From: Roseburia_C sp031555935
GTDB lineage: Bacteria > Bacillota > Clostridia > Lachnospirales > Lachnospiraceae
Assembly: GCA_031555935.1 (NCBI GenBank)
Contig: JAVBTX010000026.1
Coordinates: 1-64,000, forward strand
Direction: 5' to 3'
Length of the DNA stretch: 64,000 bases
Program-made: the position numbers and the translations under genes
Shown: positions 57,291 to 64,000 of the stretch, piece after piece
How positions within the stretch are numbered: position 1 is the first letter of the stretch
Layout: every line of letters starts with the position of its first letter
Notes under the pieces: model-generated
Seen by the model: the letters and a program-made list of their open reading frames with translations, nothing else
Database searches by the model: none
Told to the model about the DNA's origin: nothing

Positions 57291-58868
57291 ATGTCTTATA
57301 CGGCATTATACCGAAAGTTCCGACCGCAGGAATTTGAAGATGTAAAAGGGCAGGACCATATCGTAACGACTTTGAAAAATCAAATCAAAGCCGAGCGGGT
57401 TGGTCATGCCTATCTTTTCTGTGGTACCAGAGGAACGGGAAAAACAACCATAGCCAAAATATTTGCCAAAGCAGTCAATTGCGAGACCCCAAACGATGGT
57501 AGTCCATGTGGGAAGTGCGCCAGTTGTAAGGCAATCGCGGCAGGCAATTCAATGAATGTCATCGAAATCGATGCCGCCTCCAACAATGGAGTGGAAAATA
57601 TCCGGCAGATTAGAGAAGAAGTAACCTATTCCCCAACCGAGGGGCGATACAAGGTTTATATCATCGATGAGGTGCATATGTTATCCATAGGAGCATTCAA
57701 TGCCTTGCTGAAAACGCTGGAAGAACCGCCATCCTATGTCATCTTTATCTTAGCAACAACGGAATCACATAAGATCCCAATTACAATCTTATCAAGGTGC
57801 CAACGCTATGATTTCCGTCGAATATCGATAGAAACCATCTCCGCCAGACTGCAAGATTTAATGAGCGAGGAACAAGTTGAGGTCGAAGACAAAGCAATTC
57901 GCTATATCGCCAAGGCTGCTGATGGCTCCATGCGTGATGCACTCAGTCTGCTTGACCAGTGTATTGCATTTTACCTAGGGCAGAAGTTGACTTATGACAA
58001 TGTTTTGGAGGTACTTGGTGCAGTGGATACGGAAATATTTTCCAAACTCTTGCGCCATGTAATAGAAGAAAAAGTTCTTGCCGCGATTCAGTTATTAGAA
58101 GAATTAGTCATTGAAGGTCGTGAGCTGGGGCAGTTTGTCAATGACTTTACCTGGTATTTGCGAAACCTATTACTGATACAGGGCTGTGATGAGATGGAGG
58201 AAATTCTTGATGTATCAAGCGAGAATCTGGCTCAGTTAAAAGAAGAATCGCAGATGATAGAGCCAGAAGTGCTAATGCGTTACATAAGAATATTTTCGGA
58301 ATTATCCAATCAGGTAAAATACTCTTCACAGAAAAGAATCTTAATCGAGATTGCATTGATAAAATTATGTAAACCTTCAATGGAGAAAAGTACCGACAGC
58401 ATCGCCGACCGATTGACCAAAATAGAAAAGCAAATAGCGGAAGGAATACCAATGACAGCAGCGTCGTCAGATGGAGGGGGAACGGCAGGAATGCCGGTAA
58501 AGAGTCTAACGCCGCCGGCAAAGCGCCCAGAGCGTCCCAAGGCGATACCTGAGGATGTGCAGCAGGCGGTCAGAAATTGGAGCGCTATCTTGCAGGATTT
58601 ACCGGGCATCACCAAGAGCTTTTTAAAAAAAGCCAATTTGAGCCTAGGTGGCGACAACCGATTAATGGTGGTGTTAGAGGACCCGATTGGCGCAGAAATG
58701 ATTGGTCGCGATGAAAATCGCAAAGAAATTGAAAGAATTATATCAGAACGTATTGACCGCGAGATAGAAATTTCGGTACAATTGAACCAGACTGACCGCC
58801 CATTTGAGGAATCATATGTGGATTTGGAACAGATAATAAATATGGATATTGAAGTGGAAGACGAATAA
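57291..58868 (+). CDS. dnaX: DNA polymerase III subunits gamma and tau
   Basis: The 525-residue clamp-loader ATPase has Walker A FCGTRGTGKTT (near residue 45), a zinc module with four Cys (C..CGKCASCK, near 64-80), the Walker B region IIDEVHMLS, and the SRCQRYDF arginine-finger motif. The last about 150 residues correspond to the tau-specific part. A T5-A7 tract at 58620-58631 (codons 444-447) is a possible slippage site (see findings). It forms the usual Firmicute cluster with the nucleoid-associated ybaB and recR genes, 13 and 21 bases apart. Confidence 0.95.
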   Translation: MSYTALYRKFRPQEFEDVKGQDHIVTTLKNQIKAERVGHAYLFCGTRGTGKTTIAKIFAKAVNCETPNDGSPCGKCASCKAIAAGNSMNVIEIDAASNNGVENIRQIREEVTYSPTEGRYKVYIIDEVHMLSIGAFNALLKTLEEPPSYVIFILATTESHKIPITILSRCQRYDFRRISIETISARLQDLMSEEQVEVEDKAIRYIAKAADGSMRDALSLLDQCIAFYLGQKLTYDNVLEVLGAVDTEIFSKLLRHVIEEKVLAAIQLLEELVIEGRELGQFVNDFTWYLRNLLLIQGCDEMEEILDVSSENLAQLKEESQMIEPEVLMRYIRIFSELSNQVKYSSQKRILIEIALIKLCKPSMEKSTDSIADRLTKIEKQIAEGIPMTAASSDGGGTAGMPVKSLTPPAKRPERPKAIPEDVQQAVRNWSAILQDLPGITKSFLKKANLSLGGDNRLMVVLEDPIGAEMIGRDENRKEIERIISERIDREIEISVQLNQTDRPFEESYVDLEQIINMDIEVEDE

Positions 58869-58881
58869 GGAGGAAATAAAA

Positions 58882-59238
58882 ATGGCAAAAAGAGGTGGAT
58901 TTCCAGGCGGAATGCCGGGAAACATGAATAATTTAATGAAGCAGGCACAGAAGATGCAGCGTCAGATGGAAGAGGCAACCAAAGAATTAGAGGAAAAAGA
59001 AGTAACCGCGAAAGCAGGCGGCGGCGTAGTCGAAGTAACCGTATCTGGTAAAAAGGAAATAACCAAAATAAAAATCGACCCCGAAGCAGTAGATCCTGAC
59101 GATGTGGAGATGTTAGAAGATTTAATCATGGCAGCATGTAACGAAGCACTGCGTGAAATGGAAGAGTGTTCCCAGCAGTCGATGTCAAAAATAACAGGCG
59201 GCATGGGTGGTGGTATGGGCGGTGGCTTTCCGTTCTAA
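58882..59238 (+). CDS. YbaB/EbfC family nucleoid-associated protein
   Basis: The 118-residue protein has an N-terminal Gly/Met-rich start, the helix MKQAQKMQRQMEEATKELEE, the sheet VTVSGKKEITKIKIDPEAVDP, and a Gly-rich tail (GGMGGGMGGGFPF). Dimers of this family bind DNA. The ATG at 58882 follows aaggaggaaataaa; an upstream ATG at 58849 is inside dnaX and unlikely. The position between dnaX and recR is conserved in bacteria. Confidence 0.95.
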   Translation: MAKRGGFPGGMPGNMNNLMKQAQKMQRQMEEATKELEEKEVTAKAGGGVVEVTVSGKKEITKIKIDPEAVDPDDVEMLEDLIMAACNEALREMEECSQQSMSKITGGMGGGMGGGFPF

Positions 59239-59259
59239 TTAACGCAGGAGGTAACAGTA

Positions 59260-59856
59260 ATGGAGTACTACAGCCGTCAGATAAGCCGTTTGATAGAGCA
59301 ATTATCGGCATTGCCGGGAATTGGCTCAAAGTCAGCCCAGCGGCTGGCTTTTCATATTTTGGACATGCCAGAGGAGCAGGTGGCACATTTGAGTGAAGCC
59401 ATCATTCAGGCCAAAAGAAATGTTCACTATTGCAAAGAATGTCTGACCTTGACCGACGATGAGCTATGTCCGATATGCAAAAATATAAATCGTGACCATA
59501 ACGTAATCATGGTGGTCGAAGACACCAGAGATTTGGCCGCATATGAAAAAACCGGTAAATTCGAAGGAATCTACCATGTCCTGCACGGAGCAATCTCACC
59601 GATGCTTGGAATCGGACCAAATGATATTCGGCTAAAGGAACTGATGCAGCGTTTGCAGGGCGATATTAATGAAGTAATTATAGCGACAAATTCCAGCCTG
59701 GAGGGAGAAACAACGGCAATGTATATCAGTAAGCTGATTAAACCAACCGGCATCAAAGTAACCCGAATCGCCAGCGGCGTACCAGTCGGCGGAGACTTGG
59801 AATACATAGATGAAGTGACACTTTTACGGGCATTAGAAGGTCGAATAGAGTTATAA
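59260..59856 (+). CDS. recR: Recombination protein RecR
   Basis: The 198-residue protein has the helix-hairpin-helix region LSALPGIGSKSAQRLAFHIL, a four-Cys zinc finger (CKECLTLTDDELCPIC) and a Toprim domain (VVEDTRDLAAYE, later EVIIATNSSLEGETTAMY). RecR works with RecO and RecF in loading RecA at gaps. The RBS gcaggaggtaacag precedes the ATG. Confidence 0.96.
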   Translation: MEYYSRQISRLIEQLSALPGIGSKSAQRLAFHILDMPEEQVAHLSEAIIQAKRNVHYCKECLTLTDDELCPICKNINRDHNVIMVVEDTRDLAAYEKTGKFEGIYHVLHGAISPMLGIGPNDIRLKELMQRLQGDINEVIIATNSSLEGETTAMYISKLIKPTGIKVTRIASGVPVGGDLEYIDEVTLLRALEGRIEL

Positions 59857-59882
59857 CCAGTAATAGCATAGAAAGGAACAAC

Positions 59883-60707
59883 ATGACGATATTAGAATTA
59901 GAACAACAGGCAAATGAAGTACGAAAAGGGATAGTAACGGCGGTATACTCAGCAAAATCGGGTCATCCCGGCGGTTCACTTTCAATCGCCGACATCTTGA
60001 CATACTTATATTTTGAAGAAATGAATATTGACCCACAGAATCCGAAAATGGAAAACCGTGACCGCTTGGTATTATCCAAAGGCCATGTGGCACCGTCCTA
60101 TTATTCAACACTAGCCAACCGTGGATATTTTCCGGTGGCAGATTTAAAGACCCTGCGTCATACCGGTTCCTATTTGCAGGGACATCCCGACATGAAGCAC
60201 ATCCCAGGCGTTGATATGTCCAGCGGTTCGTTGGGACAAGGACTGTCTGTTGCAGTCGGAATGGCACAGGCTGCAAAAATGGATGGAAAAAATTATCGCA
60301 CCTTTGCCATCTGTGGTGATGGTGAAATACAGGAAGGACAGATTTGGGAGGCGGCAATGTTCGCCGGTCACCGCAAATTGGACAACCTGATTGTAATCGT
60401 AGACAATAATAATCTTCAGATAGATGGAAGCGTCGAAGAAGTATGCTCACCATATCCAATCGACAAAAAATTCGAAGCCTTTAATTTTCATGTTATCAAT
60501 GTCGATGGAAACAACATGGAAGCGATCAAAGCAGCATTTGACCAAGCCAAAACGCTAACCGGAAAACCAATCGCAATCATCGCCAAGACCGTCAAAGGCA
60601 AAGGCGTATCCTTTATGGAAAACCTCGCTGGCTGGCACGGGAAAGCGCCAAATGACGAAGAGTATCAGAGCGCAATCGCAGAGTTAGAGAAAGCAGGTGA
60701 AGCATAA
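59883..60707 (+). CDS. Transketolase, N-terminal (TPP-binding) subunit
   Basis: The 274-residue protein corresponds to the N-terminal third of transketolase: SGHPGGSLSIADIL near residue 25, then DMSSGSLGQGLSVAVGMA, and the thiamine pyrophosphate motif GDGEIQEGQIWEAAMFAG with IVDNNNLQ. The second half is encoded by the next gene, with which it overlaps (TAATG). This split arrangement is common in Clostridia and archaea. It acts in the non-oxidative pentose phosphate pathway. The RBS is aaaggaacaac. Confidence 0.94.
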   Translation: MTILELEQQANEVRKGIVTAVYSAKSGHPGGSLSIADILTYLYFEEMNIDPQNPKMENRDRLVLSKGHVAPSYYSTLANRGYFPVADLKTLRHTGSYLQGHPDMKHIPGVDMSSGSLGQGLSVAVGMAQAAKMDGKNYRTFAICGDGEIQEGQIWEAAMFAGHRKLDNLIVIVDNNNLQIDGSVEEVCSPYPIDKKFEAFNFHVINVDGNNMEAIKAAFDQAKTLTGKPIAIIAKTVKGKGVSFMENLAGWHGKAPNDEEYQSAIAELEKAGEA

Positions 60708-61654
60708 TGTCAGAAGTAAAGAAAATCGCAACCAGAGACAGTTATGGTAATGCACTCGTTGAAATAGGTAAAGAGCAGGACAATTTAGTAGTATTAGACG
60801 CCGATTTAGCAGAAGCAACGAAGACCGGCGTATTCAAAAAAGCATATCCAGAGCGTCATATCGACTGTGGAATTGCCGAAGCAAATATGACTGGCATCGC
60901 GGCAGGTTTGGCAACATGTGGAAAAGTACCATTTATCAGCACCTTTGCCATGTTTGCAGCAGGTCGTGCATTTGAACAGGTACGCAATGCCATCGGCTAT
61001 CCACATTTAAATGTAAAAATTGGCGCCACCCATGCGGGAATCTCTGTCGGCGAAGATGGTGCCACCCATCAGTGTAATGAAGATATCGCCCTGATGCGTG
61101 AAATCCCGGGCATGGTCATCATCAACCCAGCCGATGATATCGAAGCAAGAGCAGCAGTAAGAGCTGCATATGAGCATCAGGGACCAGTCTATCTGCGTTT
61201 TGGCCGACTGGCAGTACCGGTTATAAATGAAAATGAAGACTACCATTTTGAAATCGGAAAAGGAGTAGTCTTAAAAGAGGGAACGGATGTTACTATATTT
61301 GCAACCGGACTAGAAGTAAATGAAGCCCTGGAGGCAGGAAAAATGTTAGCCGCAGACGGTATCAATGCGGAAATCATCAACATCCATACGATTAAGCCAT
61401 TAGACGAAGAACTCGTAATCGCATCGGCAACAAAAACCGGAAAAGTTGTAACCGTCGAAGAACATTCCATCATCGGTGGTCTTGGCAGCGCAGTCTGTGA
61501 AGTGCTCAGTGAAAAGGCACCAACCAAGGTGCTGCGCATCGGAGTCAATGACACATTTGGCGAATCAGGACCAGCCTTAGAGCTAATCAGGAAGTATGAA
61601 TTAGACGCAGAAAATATTTACAAAAAAGTACAAACCTTTTTGAAAGAAAACTAA
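60707..61654 (+). CDS. Transketolase, C-terminal (pyrimidine-binding) subunit
   Basis: The 315-residue protein covers the Pyr and C-terminal domains: DCGIAEANMTGIAAGLATCG (near residue 50), GEDGATHQCNEDIALMREIPGM and the C-terminal VEEHSIIGGLGSAVCEVL. It forms an alpha2-beta2-like active site with the 59883 product. Its start is translationally coupled to the first half by the one-base overlap. A terminator follows. Confidence 0.94.
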   Translation: MSEVKKIATRDSYGNALVEIGKEQDNLVVLDADLAEATKTGVFKKAYPERHIDCGIAEANMTGIAAGLATCGKVPFISTFAMFAAGRAFEQVRNAIGYPHLNVKIGATHAGISVGEDGATHQCNEDIALMREIPGMVIINPADDIEARAAVRAAYEHQGPVYLRFGRLAVPVINENEDYHFEIGKGVVLKEGTDVTIFATGLEVNEALEAGKMLAADGINAEIINIHTIKPLDEELVIASATKTGKVVTVEEHSIIGGLGSAVCEVLSEKAPTKVLRIGVNDTFGESGPALELIRKYELDAENIYKKVQTFLKEN

Positions 61655-61672
61655 AAAAGACACAGAACAAGG

Positions 61673-61701
61673 GCTGTCGCAAAAAAGCGGCAGCTTTTTT
61701 T
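61673..61701 (+). terminator. Intrinsic terminator of the transketolase genes
   Basis: An 8-bp stem with one wobble, gctgtcgc (61673-61680) with gcggcagc (61687-61694), an A6 loop and a seven-T run. Confidence 0.92.
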
Positions 61702-61804
61702 GTATACTAGTGTCGTAAAAAAAAAATACCCCCACCACAAACTGCCAAAAAAAACAAAAGCCGTGTGATAAGCTTGTACCAAAAACGGAAAGGTGGTAAC
61801 AGCA

Positions 61805-63007
61805 GTGATAGAAATCAGACAGGGCGGCAAAAGAGAAAACGAAGAAGAGGTACAGGCATCCTGTCAGCCAAAAAACTTCCGTCAGATTGGCATGCCACAG
61901 GGACAGCAAAAAATATATTTTGAGGATTATGTGTACACCTATTTGCATCCGGCAGTTGAATCAGCAGAAGAAACCAGAGTGTGCATCCTGCTCGGACGCG
62001 TCGAAAAAGACAACGAGGCACATTACATATTTGTAAATGGAGCAGTAGAATTACCGGACTTGGGATTTGCTGGAAATGCCCCAATATTTACAGAGAAAAC
62101 CAGACAGGAAATCTGCACCTTAATAAAACGACACTTTGATGGTCTTTATCTAGTTGGTTGGTATTTGGATATCAAAGGAAATCCGCCGAAGCTGACCCCG
62201 GAATTAGAACGAATCCATCGCAACTTCTTTGGCGGCCGGGACAAATTATTACTATTATCGGACTCCGTAAACCGGGAAGAAAAGGTCTTTGCGTATGACG
62301 GCAATGCCATTTGGCAACGCGAGGGCTATTACATATATTATGAGAAAAATCCCAAAATGCAGGATTACATGGTAACATTCCGTGAGCAGATGGAAAACAC
62401 CATAGAACCAGAACGGGTCGTAGACGAGGCGCTAAAAAATTATCGTGAGCTACTACTTAAAAAAGAAGAAGTACCACCAGTGCGCAAATGGAATGTGGCA
62501 TTATATTCATCTGCGTTATTGTTAATGGTTTCGGCTTGCGTGCTTGGTGCCAATATGTTAAATAACCGTGCCAAACTAAAAGATATGGAAGGCGCAATAT
62601 CGGTTCTTTCAAATTCATTAAATTCAGAATACTCAACCGAAGCATCGACAGAGAATCTGGTTATTATCGAAACGGTCAAGGGAGCAGTTGAACCAGAGGA
62701 AAACACAGTGGAGAGTACAGAGGCACTAGCTCCGCCAGAAATAAACACCGAGCAGGTTGCATCAGATGTACCAGTAATAGATGAAGAAATAACGGTAGCC
62801 GATGAAGAACCAGACGATCAAGAACTGACAGAGGCAGATACAATCCGGTTGCAGGGCTATTATATTGTGCAAAAGGGCGACAGTCTGGCAGCAATCAGCC
62901 GAAAAATATATCAAACCCCAGATCGGATGGGCGAAATTTGTGAGCTAAATGGAATCGAAAATTCAGACCAGATATTTGCCGGACAAAAATTAACGTTACC
63001 ACAGTAA
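61805..63007 (+). CDS. Membrane LysM protein with degenerate MPN/JAMM-like domain
   Basis: The GTG at 61805 follows aaaggtgg at seven bases. The 400-residue protein has three parts. Residues about 25-185 resemble an MPN/JAMM domain: VCILLGRVEKDNEAHYIFVNGAV, then VGWYLDIKGNPPKLTPELERIHRNFF and KLLLLSDSV. The metal-binding HxH of active JAMM proteases (GWYHSHP) is replaced by LDI. One membrane helix follows (about 232-254). An acidic linker leads to a C-terminal LysM domain (about 350-400, YIVQKGDSLAAISRKIY). The N-terminus would be cytoplasmic and the LysM outside, bound to peptidoglycan. Function unknown; the MPN assignment is by pattern only. Confidence 0.85.
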   Translation: MIEIRQGGKRENEEEVQASCQPKNFRQIGMPQGQQKIYFEDYVYTYLHPAVESAEETRVCILLGRVEKDNEAHYIFVNGAVELPDLGFAGNAPIFTEKTRQEICTLIKRHFDGLYLVGWYLDIKGNPPKLTPELERIHRNFFGGRDKLLLLSDSVNREEKVFAYDGNAIWQREGYYIYYEKNPKMQDYMVTFREQMENTIEPERVVDEALKNYRELLLKKEEVPPVRKWNVALYSSALLLMVSACVLGANMLNNRAKLKDMEGAISVLSNSLNSEYSTEASTENLVIIETVKGAVEPEENTVESTEALAPPEINTEQVASDVPVIDEEITVADEEPDDQELTEADTIRLQGYYIVQKGDSLAAISRKIYQTPDRMGEICELNGIENSDQIFAGQKLTLPQ

Positions 63008-63043
63008 AAACAAAAAAGTAGTGCCGGGAGTAAAGATATAGGG

Positions 63044-63049
63044 TATAAT
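63044..63049 (+). promoter_or_regulatory. Candidate -10 box of the DUF5711-like gene
   Basis: A perfect TATAAT lies 41 bases before the start codon. The sequence 17 bases further up (gtgccg) is a weak -35 match. Confidence 0.45.
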
Positions 63050-63090
63050 GTCGATAGAAAAACATTACCAAAGACAACAGAGGAAATGAA

Positions 63091-64000
63091 ATGACGGAAC
63101 AAAACAAGAGAAAATTCAAAACAGTAGAGCCAGATGTTGACGAGCTAAACCGAAAGATAAGAGAGCATCGCTTAAAAATAATAAAACGAATGGCGGTAGT
63201 AACAGCCATTGTTTTATTACTGACAGCGGCAACAATGCTAATGTTGAAGCTGCATCAATATACTGACTATGAGGTCATTACCAGTGAAGAACTGACGGAA
63301 ACCTTGGCCGCAAACTTTGTCGAGTTTGATGGTGGGATTATCAAATACAGTAATGATGGTGCCATCTATATCAATTCATTGGGAGAGCTAATCTGGAATC
63401 AGGCATATGAAATGCAAGAGCCGCTGATTGCAATCTGTGAGGGCTATGTAGCATTTGCAGAGAAAGGCGGCATGAAAATATACATATTGAATGCAGAGGG
63501 CTTGCAAGGAAGTCTGGAGACCACGATGGGAATATCCCGAATTCAAGTAGCCAACCAAGGAACGGTTGCAGTTTTAATGGAAAAAGAAGGGAAAAGCCAC
63601 ATCCAGCTCTACGACAGGGATGGGAACAAACTTGCGGGTGGGCAGATTCGCGTTGAAAATACTGGTTATCCACTAGATATTGCACTATCCAATGATGGAA
63701 TCAAGATGGCAGTAACAATGCTTGACGTAAATGAGGGCGATATCAAATCACTCATTGCATTTTACAACTTTGGTTCGGTTGGGCAAAATGAAATTGATAA
63801 ATTAGTTGGGACATATTCTTATAGCGAACTAGTAATACCAGAGATTGCATTTGTGTCAAATAATACCATGCTGGCCTTTGGTGATTCACGGGTCATTGTT
63901 TTTGAAGGAACCCAAAAGCCGAAGCCAAGCAAGGAAATCGCATTGGAAAAAGAACTACGGAGTATCTTCTATAACAATAATTATTTTGGACTGGTGACTA
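63091..64000 (+). CDS. Membrane-anchored beta-propeller-like protein, DUF5711-like (3' end outside window)
   Basis: The frame starts at ATG 63091 behind agaggaaatga and is open to the window edge (303 codons). A cytoplasmic basic segment is followed by one membrane helix (about residues 32-52). The rest is outside, made of repeated short strands with patterns such as IIKYSNDGAIYINSLGELIWNQ and HIQLYDRDGNKLAGGQ, as in PQQ-like beta-propellers. I believe it matches the Firmicute family DUF5711, function unknown. It follows the LysM membrane protein by 83 bases; both are single-pass, so a joint envelope role is possible. Confidence 0.8.
   Translation, partial: MTEQNKRKFKTVEPDVDELNRKIREHRLKIIKRMAVVTAIVLLLTAATMLMLKLHQYTDYEVITSEELTETLAANFVEFDGGIIKYSNDGAIYINSLGELIWNQAYEMQEPLIAICEGYVAFAEKGGMKIYILNAEGLQGSLETTMGISRIQVANQGTVAVLMEKEGKSHIQLYDRDGNKLAGGQIRVENTGYPLDIALSNDGIKMAVTMLDVNEGDIKSLIAFYNFGSVGQNEIDKLVGTYSYSELVIPEIAFVSNNTMLAFGDSRVIVFEGTQKPKPSKEIALEKELRSIFYNNNYFGLVT

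Noticed and set aside
58310..58978. 222-residue minus-strand open frame opposite dnaX and ybaB
   Set aside because: Both plus-strand genes are certain; the minus frame is Ser/Pro/Ile-rich as expected for an antisense shadow and has no RBS.
59851..60459. 202-residue minus-strand open frame opposite the transketolase gene
   Set aside because: It lies fully opposite a clearly recognised gene and has an Arg/His/Cys-rich composition typical of antisense frames.
1..64000. CRISPR array, prophage, integrated conjugative element or complete insertion sequence
   Set aside because: No regularly spaced repeats, no integrase, capsid or conjugation genes and no transposase apart from the PD-(D/E)XK-type pseudogene were found on either strand.

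Overview
The window looks like chromosomal DNA of an anaerobic Gram-positive Clostridia member, most probably a Lachnospiraceae. This rests on moderate-to-low GC content, strong AGGAGG-type ribosome binding sites, signal-peptide proteins built of GLUG, Ig-like and BspA leucine-rich modules, a transketolase split into two genes, a BceRSAB module, and a dnaX-ybaB-recR cluster. No database search was possible, so the assignment is inferred from gene content.

Layout. At 1-137 is the 3' end of a group II intron (domains V and VI), inserted so that it separates the arms of an intrinsic terminator. At 235-6027 are three tandem copies of a large secreted protein gene; the middle copy is a deletion/frameshift pseudogene. 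At 6221-12308 is a MacAB-like export operon with two HlyD-type adaptors, a permease, a Met/Gly/Asp-rich putative lipoprotein and an ATPase. At 12437-15970 is a YhaO/YhaN (SbcD/SbcC-like) pair, followed by a hybrid histidine kinase. A rubredoxin-glutamate synthase fusion (minus strand) follows. Next come an AraC regulator and a divergent esterase, sugar transporter, PAP2 and GH3 operon (20211-26649).

At 26748-30931 a MarR regulator with a consensus promoter and overlapping operator precedes a heterodimeric ABC exporter. A frameshifted PD-(D/E)XK (Rpn-like) gene follows. At 32258-36877 an ECF sigma factor, a membrane protein, an ABC ATPase and two ABC-2-type permeases form one operon. Then come an unknown protein, a MerR/TipAS regulator, a 94-residue unknown, a TetR regulator with a palindrome filling its promoter spacer, a 149-bp hairpin element, a Nudix hydrolase and a Lachnospiraceae-type hypothetical. 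At 41658-47024 a methyltransferase precedes a BceRSAB antimicrobial-peptide sensing and resistance module. Minus-strand genes follow: a helical unknown, a tocopherol-cyclase-like protein, an O6-alkylguanine methyltransferase and tRNA-Ser(CGA).

The right part holds a secreted Ig-like/NlpC-P60 protein, an OPT peptide transporter, an orphan PqqD-like protein, a PepD dipeptidase, a phosphofructokinase, dnaX-ybaB-recR, the two transketolase halves, a membrane LysM protein with a degenerate MPN/JAMM-like domain, and a partial membrane-anchored beta-propeller-like protein (DUF5711-like) running off the edge.

The most unusual signals are: (1) a three-arm leader seen upstream of three different genes, in which one arm can pair either with an upstream arm or with the Shine-Dalgarno region; (2) the intron inside a terminator; (3) low-complexity extracytoplasmic insertions shared by three proteins of the MacAB-like operon; (4) the 149-bp near-perfect hairpin; (5) the inactive-looking MPN-like domain joined to LysM.
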